Numbered from the stretch's first letter, positions 1-12,000 are shown. The stretch: DNA of 64,000 bases from Homarus americanus (GCF_018991925.1 NW_024720711.1:5101931-5165930); one strand, 5' to 3'. The notes: generated from the sequence alone by a model not told the origin. Program-made: numbers and translations.

Positions 1-180
1 TACAACAGTACATCATATGTTCACTACACAAGATCTTCACCACACTAGATGTTCTCTACACTATATGAATGTTCCAACCTAATGTATTTTTGTTGAAAAC
101 ATCAAAAACAGCTTGTACCTCTGAATTTCTTACTTTACGTCCCCAAGAGATCTTTATATAATATATTGTAATTTACAAAT

Positions 181-1067
181 ATGTTCAAACACATTGTTCT
201 ACGTAACGCAGCACAGCAACGGTTAGTGGAGGCGAGAAAAGCGGCACGAGACGCCGAGGTACGCCGGGCCAGGGCCTGGAGAGACAAACAATTGAAGGCC
301 AACTTAGCCACGAAGCTGTCTACCCCAAAGTCTCTAGGCCAAGATAACAAGTCTAAAGGAATCTTAAAGGAGTGGAAGCGTCTGGGCTTCACTGTGTTAC
401 CTGTATTCACTTTTGAAGATATAAAGGATTTTCAATTTGTAAAAAGACTTGGGAAGGGCTCTCACGGCACCGCTAGCCTCGTCGAATGTGACGAAACAAA
501 TTTTGTTTTAAAACTCGCCGCTATGCATGAAAACGTCGACAATTATGAACTGGAGGCAAAGTTACATATGATTGCTGGCGGAGCAGGCGGTACCCCAGTC
601 CTTGTGGGTCTGTGTAGGAAGCCCCTCGCTCTCTTAATGTCGTTCGTCGGGCACCAAAACCTTGGGGAGTATATTTCACAAAACCCACCGGATACCAGGG
701 CTCTATATAATATTCTCTCCTCCGTCGCTTACGAGCTACAAAAACTGAATGAAAAAAAAATTATACACAATGATCTTAAACCCGATAACATCTTAATACA
801 GGATATGGGTAATGGAATTAAAATAAATATCATAGACCTAGGTCTGAGTGGCATCTCTGGCCGTCACTTGTCCGTGAACCCCGAAGATGAGAAGACATAT
901 CCTTGGATGTGCCCCCTCTTATTCCGGGGAGGATCCTGCAGCCCCGCCACCGATCTGTACTCCTTCATCACGTGATTCATCTTGCAAAAAGGCGAATAGT
1001 CGACAACGAGAACTGCCCCGACTACCCAAGTGTGCTTGCCGACTTAAAAGAAATTTTAAAAGCATGA
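181..1067 (+). pseudogene. Protein kinase-like gene, intronless, frameshifted near the C-terminus
   Basis: The first frame gives 264 residues from an ATG at 181. The N-terminal ~75 residues are basic and rich in Ala and Arg. A kinase fold follows: glycine loop GKGSHG (91-96), VLKL with the likely ATP-anchoring Lys111, a helix-C Glu at 123 or 125, catalytic HNDLKPDN (196-203; HND instead of HRD), DLG (219-221) in place of DFG, and the helix-F Asp in TDLYSF (258). The frame stops at 973-975. A continuation in another frame (972-1067, 31 codons then stop) has the composition expected of a kinase C-lobe tail, so a one-base frameshift is the simplest reading. An AATAAA follows. Predicted activity is Ser/Thr phosphorylation; the substrate is unknown. 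The intronless structure and compact domain resemble kinases of large DNA viruses or mobile elements endogenised in decapods (for example nimavirus-like insertions), but no neighbouring viral gene supports that origin. A sequencing error rather than a real break is possible. Confidence 0.6.
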
Positions 1068-1092
1068 ATGGTGCCACTATGTTCATCCGTAT

Positions 1093-1098
1093 AATAAA
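1093..1098 (+). promoter_or_regulatory. AATAAA polyadenylation signal after the kinase ORF
   Basis: A perfect AATAAA lies 26 nt after the stop of the shifted kinase frame. The position suits 3' end formation for that gene, but the motif is common in AT-rich DNA. Confidence 0.3.
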
Positions 1099-1138
1099 AC
1101 ATTTTTAAAATCAAGGTATTTTTATTTCTTTATGGTTC

Positions 1139-1139
1139 C

Positions 1140-1195
<56 letters not shown>

Positions 1196-1202
1196 TTTAT
1201 TA
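1139..1202. repeat. (TTA)n microsatellite
   Basis: About 20 uninterrupted TTA units directly abut the 5'-truncated end of the LINE fragment. The repeat is also translatable as a Tyr run, which artificially extends the LINE reading frame upstream. Confidence 0.95.
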
Positions 1203-1204
1203 TC

Positions 1205-2385
1205 TGCTGACGGTTTTTAGGAAAGTCTTCGAGGTAGTAGATAAAGACGATAATTACGATGTTATTTACTTAGACTTTAGCAAAGCGTTTGACAGAGTAC
1301 CACATCAAAGGCTTCTGAGAAAACCTAAGGCTCCTGGTATCGAGGGGAAAGTTTTAAATTGGATAAAATCGTGGCTCACCGATAGAACGCAGAGGATCAG
1401 CGTAGATGGTGTTAAATCTGAGTGGGGCCGTGTAACCAGTGGGGTTCCCTAGGGATCAGTACTGGTCCCACTCTTGATATATCATCTCAAACAGAATCTT
1501 GGCTTTAGGCAGACAGTTAATTCAGGGCAGGATGCAAATGCACTACAGGAGGATTTAAATAAACTGCAGGAGTGGTCAGAGAAATGGCGAATGAAATTCA
1601 ACACCTGCAAGTGCAGCGTACTTAATATTGGTAGAACAAATACTGATAATGTATACAGCCTTAACAACATCAACCTAGAGAACTCGACTTGTGAAAGAGA
1701 CTTAGGGGTACTTGTAAGCCCAGACCTACGGGCCTAGAAAACAGTGCGCTAATGTTCGAAATAAGGCAAACAGAGTATTAGGTTTTATATCTAGAAGGGT
1801 AAGTAATAATAGTGCAGAGGTCTTATTGCAACTATATCTTGCGTTAGACAAGCCGCACTCGATTATGCGGTTCAGTTCTGGTGCCCCTATTATAGAATGG
1901 ATATTAATTCACTGGAGTAGGTGCAGCGAAGAATGACGAAAATGATTCCGGGACTTAGAAACCTTCCATGTCAAGATAGGTTAAAGAAACTAAACTTACA
2001 TTCCCTAGAAAGACGAAGAGTGCGGGGAGATATGATAGAAGTATTTAAGTGGGTGAAAGGAATCAATAAAGGAGATATAGATAAAGTTCTTATAATATCC
2101 GAGCAGGATAGGACTCGGAGCAACGGATTTAAGTTGGATAAGTCTAGGTTTAGGAGGGAAATAGGAAGGAACTGGTTCACAAATAGGGTGGTGGACGAGT
2201 GGAACAAGCTTAGCAACTTTGTAGTAAGTGCGGGAACGCTGAAGAGTTTTAAAAGGAGGCTAGATAGATTCATGGATGATAGAGAGTGGTAGTAACTCTC
2301 GACAGGAGCTGCCATGCACAGGCCAACCGGCCTATTGCAAACTCCTTATGTTCTTATGTTCATATTTATCGTTACCATTTTTATC
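1205..2385 (+). mobile_element. Dead 5'-truncated CR1/L2-like LINE (reverse transcriptase and 3' end)
   Basis: Fragments of a non-LTR reverse transcriptase lie in order on the plus strand. The palm motif YLDFSKAFDRVPH and WIKSWLTDRTQRI are at 1265-1395, then TSGVP followed by a TAG where the family has Gln (1450-1452). The next stretch jumps to the post-catalytic region (LQEDLNKLQEWSEKW), so the segment that carries the FADD catalytic motif is deleted. Another stop follows at 1735-1737. The C-terminal block 1921-2292 (RRMTKMIPGLRNLP, WNKLSNFVVSAGTLKSFKRR) is open. The 3' end has the TTATGTTCTTATGTTC motif common in arthropod LINE tails and runs into a CAT/CAC microsatellite. It cannot encode an active enzyme. 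Clade assignment (CR1/L2 group) is by motif resemblance only. Confidence 0.85.
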
Positions 2386-2388
2386 ACC

Positions 2389-2491
2389 TATCACCATCAT
2401 CATCATCATCATCACCACCATCACCACCACCACCATCATCACCACCACCATCATCACCACCACCATCACCACCACCATCACCACCATCACC
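2389..2491. repeat. (CAT/CAC)n microsatellite at the LINE 3' tail
   Basis: Mixed CAT and CAC triplets. It directly follows the LINE tail, so it may have grown from the element's simple 3' terminus. His-, Pro- and Ser-runs in its three frames are translation artefacts. Confidence 0.95.
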
Positions 2492-3093
2492 GTGACTCAG
2501 GTGAGTCAACAATCAATACATCTTGTGTTATTGGCCATCAGTCTCTTGTTCTTTACCTGGTGGTCTGCTTAATGACCCGCACACCTGGTCATGAATGATG
2601 CCGCTGGTCGCTCATCTCCCTCTACAAGACAGTGCTAAGCCACCACAACAACACAAGACGAAATTCATAGCTTACAGTACTGGTGAAATGAACCTTAATG
2701 ACCATGCTGTTGATACTATATTTGTTAACTCGGTACACATATGTATGCTCACACAAGACAGTGATAAACAACACAGTAGTTTAGGACGAAGTTCTTACTG
2801 AATATTATTGGGTTTTTACCTTTCGTGGTCATGTTTATAGGTAAGCTGTTTATGCAGACTGGACATATACACCTCCTGCTTACAGTGCTATCCAACAAAC
2901 ACTCTTAAAACGAAACTCCTATCAATACCAATCGTAAACTAGACCTTAAAGACATTGCCGAATAGGTCAATATCCCTCCCACAGATAGTGGTAACCAACA
3001 AGACCAATTTAGGGTTGAATTCCTAGGCTACACTATTGATATATTGACCCATCTCGAACCTGTTATGCCCGGCTGGTGTAAATATTGGACCCT

Positions 3094-3155
<62 letters not shown>

Positions 3156-3502
3156 TATACACAGTACCATGAAATATACAATGACTTTTCTTTTATAATT
3201 ACGGTGGATCCTGCATAGGCCTATACATTATGACTAGGCCTGAGTTATTTCAATCTAACTCGAATATTACACTAAGAAAAAATACGTTTTATAAGTTTAT
3301 ACATTAATAACATTGTAACAAGTAACGTCATATTACAGTTAACTCATTTATTGACTTATTACTGAGATGAGACCTTGTTGGACTGACCTTCCTGCCAGGG
3401 GTCTAGTGTGGCTCAATCAAGGCTGTTCCATCTCCTCAACAGACGCTACGGACACTGTACTGTATACCAGCGTCAGGGTGGGCACTACCTGGGGTCCACA
3501 CA
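2492..3502. other. Intergenic, no gene seen; (GA)n at 3097-3151
   Basis: Short ORFs only, no domain or splice pattern recognised. The one clear structure is a GA dinucleotide run of about 27 units at 3097-3151. Confidence 0.6.
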
Positions 3503-3506
3503 CACA

Positions 3507-3555
<49 letters not shown>
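3503..3555. repeat. (CT)n microsatellite
   Basis: A short CA run followed by about 25 CT units; Leu/Ser runs in the plus frames and Arg/Glu runs in the minus frames are artefacts. Confidence 0.95.
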
Positions 3556-3556
<1 letters not shown>

Positions 3557-3683
3557 AGGCAAGGTTGGGGCCCCCTGGGACATCTTCCGTGACACATTTG
3601 ATCGTTTAAATATTTCATGAAGTTTCGACACAGTTGACGGCTTACCATCTGTTAGGGTGTGTGTGTGCGCAGCTAAAATCCCC

Positions 3684-3875
3684 AGAATAACACACCACAA
3701 CACACCACACCACACCACACCACCACAACACACCACACCACACCACGCACCACACACCACACCACACCACACCACCACACCACGCACCACACCACACCAC
3801 CACACCACGCACTACACAACCACACACCACAACACACCACACCACACCAACACACCACACCACCACACCACAGAG
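3684..3875. repeat. CACCACA-type minisatellite
   Basis: Irregular tandem array of ACACC/ACCAC words over about 190 bp. It produces long open frames on both strands with no protein character. Confidence 0.9.
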
Positions 3876-4160
3876 TTAAAATCCCACAGCCATTAAAAAT
3901 AACAGTTATCGGCTACCTGATATATAGTGTTATACTCAGATCACAATCACACCTTAATAACAGTAATAACATTGACTTATGGACCAACAATCACACATGA
4001 GATTGTATATACTGCCTCGCCGGTTGTTCAGTGTTATGTTTTATTTGTTGTTGTTGTTGATGTCTTGTCGTTGTTATGGAGCTTCAGATTATAATACTAC
4101 CAACCTTCTCTGTTATGTGGAATTGTAATACAACTTTTTTTTATCATTTAGGAGAAAAAA

Positions 4161-4320
4161 ATCACACAGGACTGCCAACACTACCACAAGACACGTAACA
4201 TAACCACACACAGGGCTGCCAACACTACCACAACACACGTAACATAACCACACACAGGGCTGCCAACACTACCACAACACACGTAACATAATCACACACA
4301 GGGCTGCCAACACTACCATC
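4161..4320. repeat. 44-bp tandem repeat, about 3.5 copies
   Basis: The word CTGCCAACACTACCA recurs at a spacing of exactly 44 bp (copies anchored near 4167, 4211, 4255 and 4299), with the first copy diverged (GGACTG for GGGCTG) and the last truncated. Nothing coding is seen in it. Confidence 0.9.
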
Positions 4321-4417
4321 ATCACACGGTATCTGGGTGTTGCAAATTGACTTCACATTCCATTTACTTTTTACTCTATAATATTCATTGGATGTAGCGA
4401 TACATGTGACGGAGTTG

Positions 4418-4418
4418 C

Positions 4419-4459
<41 letters not shown>

Positions 4460-4470
4460 CACACACACAA
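4418..4470. repeat. (CA)n microsatellite
   Basis: About 25 CA units interrupted once by AAA. Confidence 0.95.
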
Positions 4471-4548
4471 AATTATCACCGTCATCACACCTGACAAATA
4501 CTGTGTTGTGTAAATTAATTCAATTATTCTCTCGTCGGTGCAAGCCGT

Positions 4549-4733
4549 TTGACACCTCCCTCCCTTCTCTCCCTTTCTCCCTTCTTTCCCTCTTTCCTTT
4601 CTCTCCCTCTTTCCCTTCCTCACTTCCTCCACTCCTCTCTTCTCTCCCCCTCTCCCTTCTCCCCCTCTCTCCCTTCCTCCATTCCTCCCTTCTCTCCCTT
4701 CTCCCTTCCTCCGCCCTTTGAGCACTCCACATT
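4549..4733. repeat. Pyrimidine tract (CCCTT/CTTCC)n
   Basis: Almost pure C/T strand for ~185 bp with CTCCCTT words. Strand asymmetry of this kind can form triplex DNA. Confidence 0.85.
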
Positions 4734-4754
4734 CTCCCACCTTCCCTCCTTTGC

Positions 4755-4821
4755 CTAACCTAACCCCTAACTTCTTCTTCTTCTTCTTCCTAACCTAACC
4801 TAGCCTAACCCTAACCCCTAA
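4755..4821. repeat. Short CCTAA-type block, telomere-like
   Basis: CCTAACCTAACC and CCTAACCTAACCTAGCC flank a CTT run. CCTAA is the complement of the arthropod telomere unit TTAGG. The block is short and interrupted. Confidence 0.55.
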
Positions 4822-4862
4822 GCTCCAAATTCCAGCACTTTGAAAACCGATTTTACCGCCCA

Positions 4863-5001
<139 letters not shown>

Positions 5002-5059
5002 CTTTGAGGGGTAGATTATAATCATAATTTAAACTAAACCTGAAATAATCCTTCACGGT

Positions 5060-5170
5060 AACACACCCCACGCCACACACCCACCATTTACACACACACA
5101 CCCACCTGCTACACACACACACTCACACACACACCCCCACACACACTCACACACACACCCACACACTCCA
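5060..5170. repeat. Interrupted (CA)n / CACACCC block
   Basis: CA words broken by CACCC and CTCACA over about 110 bp; low complexity only. Confidence 0.85.
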
Positions 5171-5860
5171 TGAATAAACAAATGCTTTCATTGCCAACAG
5201 ATGCAGCAAAAACACACATACATAAAACGAAAATTTGAGGAGACAAAATTGTTCAACCATCACTGAAATAAGTCTGATTATACCAAGAAGGAAACAATGA
5301 CCTTTGCTAAAATTGGCAACACATTAGTTTGGGCTCGGGTAACACTGCTGGCTCAACAGTTACTATTAAAATCGCTTATTTATCGCCAGGAGAATGGTTT
5401 AATTCACCTAAATCCTCATGGGCAGCGGTGTCGATTTTTTTTAGTTTTTCGTAATTTCTAAAAGTTTTTGTCTCTTTTCAGTAATTATTAAACCTTTCTT
5501 CCTTAGAATATATGAAGTAGTCTGTAGCTTTTCCCAGAATGTTGAATGAATCATTACTTAACTCTGGATACAGTGTTAGGTTATGTTAGGCTAGGTTACA
5601 ATTTGAATTAAATCTCAAAATTGTGTTTTAATTTTAACTGCATCATCAGAGAACAACTGTGGCGAGAAAATAATGTAATAATTAGTGATAATTACCAGCA
5701 TCTGTCGTGAGGTAGTTAGAGCAGCTGGTCGTTAACGAGGCGTCGTAAACTGCCTAATAACCTGCTGTGGCGCGGGATGACACTGTGCTGCCTCCAGACT
5801 GTGGTGGGGAAGGGAGGGAGAGAGGCAGCAGCCCTATTACCTGTGTTGCTGGGTGGTGGA

Positions 5861-5861
<1 letters not shown>
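5171..5861. other. Intergenic, no gene seen
   Basis: Ordinary AT-rich sequence. Short ORFs here have no recognisable motif and no convincing splice sites. Confidence 0.5.
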
Positions 5862-5907
<46 letters not shown>

Positions 5908-6388
5908 CAACTCCTGATTTATGTACTGTACAGCCCTGTAAATGTATTCAATGCATATTATATCATTATGTCTAAATCAAATGTAAGTCTGTATATTTTC
6001 AGCCACCGGCTGCAACTCTATTAATAAACCGTTTATTATTATTATTATTATAAACACACACACACACACACACACAAAACAACTCCTGATTTATGTACTG
6101 TACAGCCCTGTAAATGTATTCAATGCATATTATATCATTATGTCTAAATCAAATGTAAGTCTGTATATTTTCAGCCACCGGCTGCAACTCTATTAATAAA
6201 CCGTTTATTATTATTATTATTAACACACACACACACACACAAAACAACTCCTGATTTATGTACTGTACAGCCCTGTAAATGTATTCAATGCATATTATAT
6301 CATTATGTCTAAATCAAATGTAAGTCTGTATATTTTCAGCCACCGGCTGCAACTCTATTAATAAACCGTTTATTATTATTATTATTAT

Positions 6389-6430
<42 letters not shown>

Positions 6431-6475
6431 CACACACACACACACACACACACACAGAACACACACTACAAATAT
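5862..6475. repeat. Compound repeat: three copies of a ~170-bp unit separated by (CA)n
   Basis: A unique-looking segment beginning AACAACTCCTGATTT and ending in (TTA)n plus (CA)n occurs three times, starting near 5904, 6078 and 6241 (periods 174 and 163 bp). Inner sequence is almost identical; copies differ mainly in TTA and CA length. The last CA run extends to about 6465 with GAACACAC interruptions. Confidence 0.93.
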
Positions 6476-6619
6476 CAGAGTTTGGTTCGGTGTAGCCACA
6501 GTTCATGTTGCACACAAGACGCCTTAGTTTTACAGCTGCTCTTAACAAGCTGAGTGGCCCCTGTCTTTGATGCCTGGACGGTGAGGCCCAGTCTGAGAGC
6601 CTCCACGTCTTGCTTGCTT

Positions 6620-6844
<225 letters not shown>

Positions 6845-6974
6845 CCACATTCATCCCAAAGTGTGAAGAATAATCAAAGGCAGAGAATAAGAATAAAAGT
6901 TAAACCGATAAAGATGGAGATATAGAGAACAGCGAAGAAACAGGTCAAGGAAATGGGCTGAGATTTAACATGTA

Positions 6975-6978
<4 letters not shown>

Positions 6979-7014
<36 letters not shown>

Positions 7015-7030
7015 GGAGAGAGAGAGAGGA
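6979..7030. repeat. (GA)n microsatellite
   Basis: About 25 GA units with GGGA interruptions. Confidence 0.95.
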
Positions 7031-7107
7031 AACTCTCAGTGTGACCTACATACTCTATGCTATCAAAGGCTTCTCACTCCCCTTTCCTAAGTAGGGTAGT
7101 AGAAAAG

Positions 7108-8900
7108 AGGAAAAGGGTGGTGGTGGTGGTGGTGGTAGTGGTTGTGGTGGTGGTAGGTGGTGGATATAGTAATTGATGTAGTGAAGGTAGTGGTAGTTGT
7201 TGTTGTATTGTGATAGTGGTAGTGGTTGTGGTAGTGGTTGTGGTTGTGGTAGTGGTAGTGGTTGTGGTAGTGGTAGTGGTAGTGGTTGTGGTAGTGGTGG
7301 TGGTGATGGTGATAGTAATGGTAGTTGTGGTGGTGGATATAGTAATTGATGTAGTGAAGGTAGTGGTAGTTGTTGTTGTATTGTGATAGTGGTAGTGGTT
7401 GTGGTAGTGGTTGTGGTAGTGGTAGTGGTTGTGGTAGTGGTAGTGGTAGTGGTTGTGGTGAGTGGTAGTGGTTGTGGTAGTGGTAGTGGTTGTGGTAATT
7501 GTAGTGGTAGTGGTAGTGGTTGTGGTGGTGGTTGTGGTTGTGGTAGTGGTTGTGGTAGTGGTAGTGGTAGTGGTAGTGGTTGTGGTAGTGGTTGTGGTGA
7601 TGGTGATAGTAATGGTAGTTGTGGTGGTGGATATAGTAATTGATGTAGTGAAGGTAGTGGTAGTTGTTGTTGTATTGTGATGAGTGGTAGTGGTTGTGGT
7701 TTTGGTAGTGGTAGTGGTTGTGGTTGTGGTAGTGGTAGTGGTTGTGGTAGTGGTGGTGGTGATGGTGATAGTAATGGTAGTTGTGGTGGTGGATATAGTA
7801 ATTGATGTAGTGAAGGTAGTGGTAATTGTTGTTGTATTGTGATATTGTAGTGGTTGTGGTAGTGGTAGTGGTTGTGGTTGTGGTTGTGATAGTGGTAGTG
7901 GTAGTGGTTGTGGTTGTGGTAGTGGTAGTGGTTGTGGTTGTGATAGTGGTAGTGGTTGTGGTTGTGTGAGTGGTAGTGGTTGTGGTTGTGGTAGTGGTGA
8001 TAGTAATGGTAGTTGTGGTGGTGGATATAGTAATTGATGTAGTGAAGGTAGTGGTGTTGTTGTGTGTGATAGTGTGGTTGTGGTTGTGGTAGTGGTTGTG
8101 GTTGTGAGTAGTGGTAGTGGTAGTGGTTGTGGTTGTGGTAGTGGTGGTGGTTGTGGTTGTGGTAGTGGTGATGGTGATGGTAATGTGTGGTTGTGGTGGT
8201 GGATATAGTAATTGATGTAGTGAAGGGTAGTGGTGGTTGTTGTTGTATTGTGATGATGAGTGGTAGTGGTTGTGGTAGTGGTAGTGGTAGTGGTGAGAGT
8301 GGTAGTGGTGGTGGTGATGGTGATGGTAATGGTGGTTGTGGTGGTGGATATAGTAATTGATGTAGTGAAGGTAGTGGTGTTGTTGTTGTATTGTGATGGT
8401 GGTTGTGGTTGTGGTAGTGGTAGTGGTTGTGGTTTGTGATGAGTGGTAGTGGTAGTGGTTGTGGTAGTGGTGAGTGGTAGTGGTTGTGGTAGTGGTTTGT
8501 GGTTGTGGTAGTGGTAGTGGTAGTGGTAGTGGTTGTGGTTGTGGTAGTGGTTGTAGTTGTGGTAGTGGTGGTGGTGGTGGTGATAGTAATGGTAGTTGTG
8601 GTGGTGGATATAGTAATTGATGTGAGTGAAAGGTAGTGGTAGTTGTTGTTGTATTGTGATGAGTGGTAGTGGTTGTGGTAGTGGTAGTGGTTGTGGTTTG
8701 TGAGAGTGGTAGTGGTTGTGGTGAGTGGTTGTGGTAGTGGTAGTGGTTGTGGTTGTGGTAGTGGTGGTGGTGATGGTGATAGTAATGGTAGTTGTGGTGG
8801 TGGATATAGTAATTGATGTAGTGAAGGTAGTGGTAGTTGTTGTTGTATTGTGATGGTGGTAGTGGTAGTGGTTGGGGTGGTAGTTGTGGTGGTTGTGGTA
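7108..8900. repeat. GTGGTAGTGG/TTGTGG minisatellite with higher-order unit
   Basis: Six-base words (GGTAGT, GGTTGT) fill 1.8 kb. A distinct marker, ATATAGTAATTGATGTAG followed by TGAAGG, recurs nine times, starting near 7164, 7337, 7631, 7793, 8025, 8203, 8348, 8608 and 8804. Each marker leads into GTAGTTGTTGTTGTATTGTG. Between markers the word number varies, giving periods of 145-294 bp. ORFs of 669-701 codons on the minus strand (Thr, His/Tyr/Asn and Pro/Leu rich) are consequences of the three-base periodicity, not genes. The array runs into the assembly gap, so its true length is unknown. Confidence 0.95.
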
Positions 8901-9000
8901 NNNNNNNNNNNNNNNNNNNNNNNNNNNNNNNNNNNNNNNNNNNNNNNNNNNNNNNNNNNNNNNNNNNNNNNNNNNNNNNNNNNNNNNNNNNNNNNNNNNN
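8901..9000. other. Assembly gap, 100 N
   Basis: Exactly 100 Ns separate the minisatellite from the 560-bp satellite. A round 100 usually marks a gap of unknown size, so physical adjacency of the two arrays is not proven. Confidence 0.97.
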
Positions 9001-12000
9001 GCCGTCTGTGGGAGGGCCCTGAGGCGTTGCTGTCCCTGGGAGAGCCTGGGAGCGCCACCGTTCTTGGGGAGGGCAGCCACCACTGTACAAACCCACTAGT
9101 ACAGTCGTTTTTGCACCTCGTATTTAGATCTCTGAGAGATATGACGTAAAATAAATACACCGCCCATCACATTTCAGTATCATGGCGAACCTCAACAATG
9201 AAAAAGAATAAATAACCAACAGGAAAACATAAGTTGGGGTATTTGTGCTGACTGGAGGAAGCTCTGTTCTCCTAATGGCGCTGTAATTTGGTGGATATAT
9301 ATTTTTAGTCACAATCACAGGTAAGTAAAGAGTTGCTGGACGATCGCTGTCCTGGGGGAGGCCTGGAGTGCGCCAGCGCCTGGCAGGTGACCCTGGGGCG
9401 CCACTGACACCCCAGCTTGCGCGCCCTGGGAGTGCCACCCGTCCTGGGAGGGTCTCTGGGAGATGCGGCTGTCCTAGGGGAGATTCCATGGGGTGCCAGT
9501 GCCCTGGCAGGCGCCATGGGCCTGGCACGGCCTGGGGTGCACGCCCGTCTGTCGGAGCCCCTGAGCGTTGCTGTCCTAGAGGAAACCTGGGGCGCCACGT
9601 TCTTTGGAGGGCGTCATCACTAGTACAAAGAGCCACTAGGTAGTTGTTTTTTGCACCTGCGTATTTAGATCTCTGAGATATGACGTAAAATAATCACGCG
9701 TATCACATTTCCGAAGTATCATCGCAGACCTCAGCAATGAAAAGAGATAAATAACCAACAAGGGAAAACATAAGTTGGGGGTGTTGTGCTGGTGGAGAAC
9801 TCTGTTCTCCTATTGGCTGTAATTTGGTGGATTTATATTTTTAGTCCACATAATCACAGGTAAGTAAGGATTGCTGGGCGTCTCACTGTCCCCTGGGAGG
9901 CCTGGGTACGCCAGCGCCCTGGCAAAAGTCCCCTGGGGGCGCCGCGACCCTGGCACACGCACCCTGGAGTGCCACCGTCCTTAGGGAGGGTCTCTGGGAG
10001 TTGCGCGGCTGTCCCTGAGGGAGGTTCTGAGGGTGCCAGTGCTTGCCTGGCAGGAAACTCATAGAATCGGCCTGGCACGGCCTGGGGTGCCGCCGTCTGT
10101 GGGAGGGAGCTGAGAGCGTTGCTGTCCTGGGGAGAGCCCTGGGAAACACCACCGTTCTTGGGAGGGCCGCCACCACTAGTACAAGAGCCCACTAGTACAG
10201 TTGTTTTGCACCTCGTATTTGGGTACAGAGATATGGCGTAAATAAATACACACGCCCATCACATTTCCAGTATCATGTAGACCTCAACTTAATGAAAAAG
10301 AGAATAAATAACCAGCAGAGGAAAACATAAGTTGGGGTGTTGTGCTGACTGGAAGCTCTGTTCTCCCTATTGGCTGTAATTTGGTGGATTTATATTTTAG
10401 TCCACCAATCACAGGTAGAAAATGAGGATTGCTGGACGTCTCGCTGTCCCTGGGAGAGGCCTGGGTACGCCAGCGCCCCTGGCAGGGTCCCCTGGGGGGC
10501 GCCACTGACACAACTTGCGCACCCTGGGAGTGCCACGTCAGCAGGGGTCTCTGGGAGTGCGGCTGTCTAGGAGATTCCCTGAGGGTGCCCAATGCCCCTG
10601 GCAAGGCCTCCTGGGGCGCCATCGGCCTAGCACGGCCTGGGAGTGCCGCCGTCTGTGGGAGGAGCCCCTGAGGCGTTGCTGTCCCTGGGAGAGCCCCTGG
10701 GAGCGCCACCGTTCTTGGGAGGGCCGCCACCACTGAGTACAAAACCCACTAATACAATTTGTTTTTTGCACCTCGTATTTGGAATCTCTGAGAGATATGG
10801 CGTAAAAATAAATACACCGCTCATCACATTTCCAGTATCATCGCCAGACCTCAACAATGAAAAGAGAATAAATAAGCAGAGGAAAACATAAGTTGGGTGT
10901 TGTGCTGAGTAGGGCTCTGTTCTCCCTATTGGCTGGCAATTTGGTGGATTTATATTTTTAGTCCACCAATCACAGGTAAAGTAAGGGATTTGCTGGGCGT
11001 CTCCGCTGTCCCTGGGAGGAGCCTGGGTACGCCAGCGCCCTGGCGGGGTCCCCCTAGAGCCACTGACCCTGGCACGCACCCTGGGGAGTGCCACCGTCCT
11101 TAAGGAGGGTCTCTGGGGTGCAGCTGTCCTAGGGAGATTCCCTGAGGGGTGCCAGTGCCCCTGGCAAGGCTCCTGGGAGCGCCATCGGCCCTGGCACGGC
11201 CCCTGGGAGTGCCGCCGTCGCAATGGGAGGGGCCCCTGAGAGCGTTGCTGTCCCTGGGAGGGAAGCCCTGGGAGACACCACCACCGTTCTTGGGAGGGCC
11301 GCCACCGCGGTACAAGAGCCCACTAGTACAGTTGTTTTTGCGCCTCGTATTTAGATCTGAGAGATATGGCGTAAAATAAATACACATCCATCACATTTCC
11401 AGTATCATCATGAACCTCAACAATGAAAAAGAGAATAAATAACCAACAGAGCTTCGTTGGGGGCCATTTGTGTGCTGAGTGGAGCTCTGTTCTCTATTGG
11501 CTGTAATTTGGTGGTTATATTTTTAGTCCACCAATCACAGGTAAGTAAGGGATTGCTGGGCGTCTCCGCTGTCCCTGGGAGAGGCCTGGGTACGCCAGCG
11601 CCCTGTAACGCGCGCGGGGTCCCCTGGGGGAGGCACCACTGACCCTGGCACGCACCCTGGGGTGCCACCGTCCTTGGGGAGGGTCTGCAAGGGGTGCGTG
11701 TCCTAGGGGAGATTCCTGGTGCCATGCTGGCGAGCTCCTGGGGCCATGGAAAGCCCCTGGCCGCGACCCTAGGGGTACGCCGTCTGGAGGGAGGCCCCTG
11801 AGCGTTGCTGTCCCTGGGAGCCCCTGGGAGCGCCACCGTTCTTGGGAGGGCCGCCACCACTGAGTACCAAGGAAACCCACTAGTACAGTTGTTTTTGCAC
11901 CTCGTATTTAGATCTCTGAGAATATGAAGTAAAATAAATACACCGCTCATCACATTTCAGTATCAATCGCGAGACCTCAACAATGAAAAGGAGAATAAAT

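Noticed and set aside
7055..9160. Minus-strand ORFs of 669-701 codons
   Set aside because: They read through a three-base-periodic minisatellite and the N gap; Thr, His/Tyr/Asn and Pro/Leu runs in three frames show it is repeat translation.
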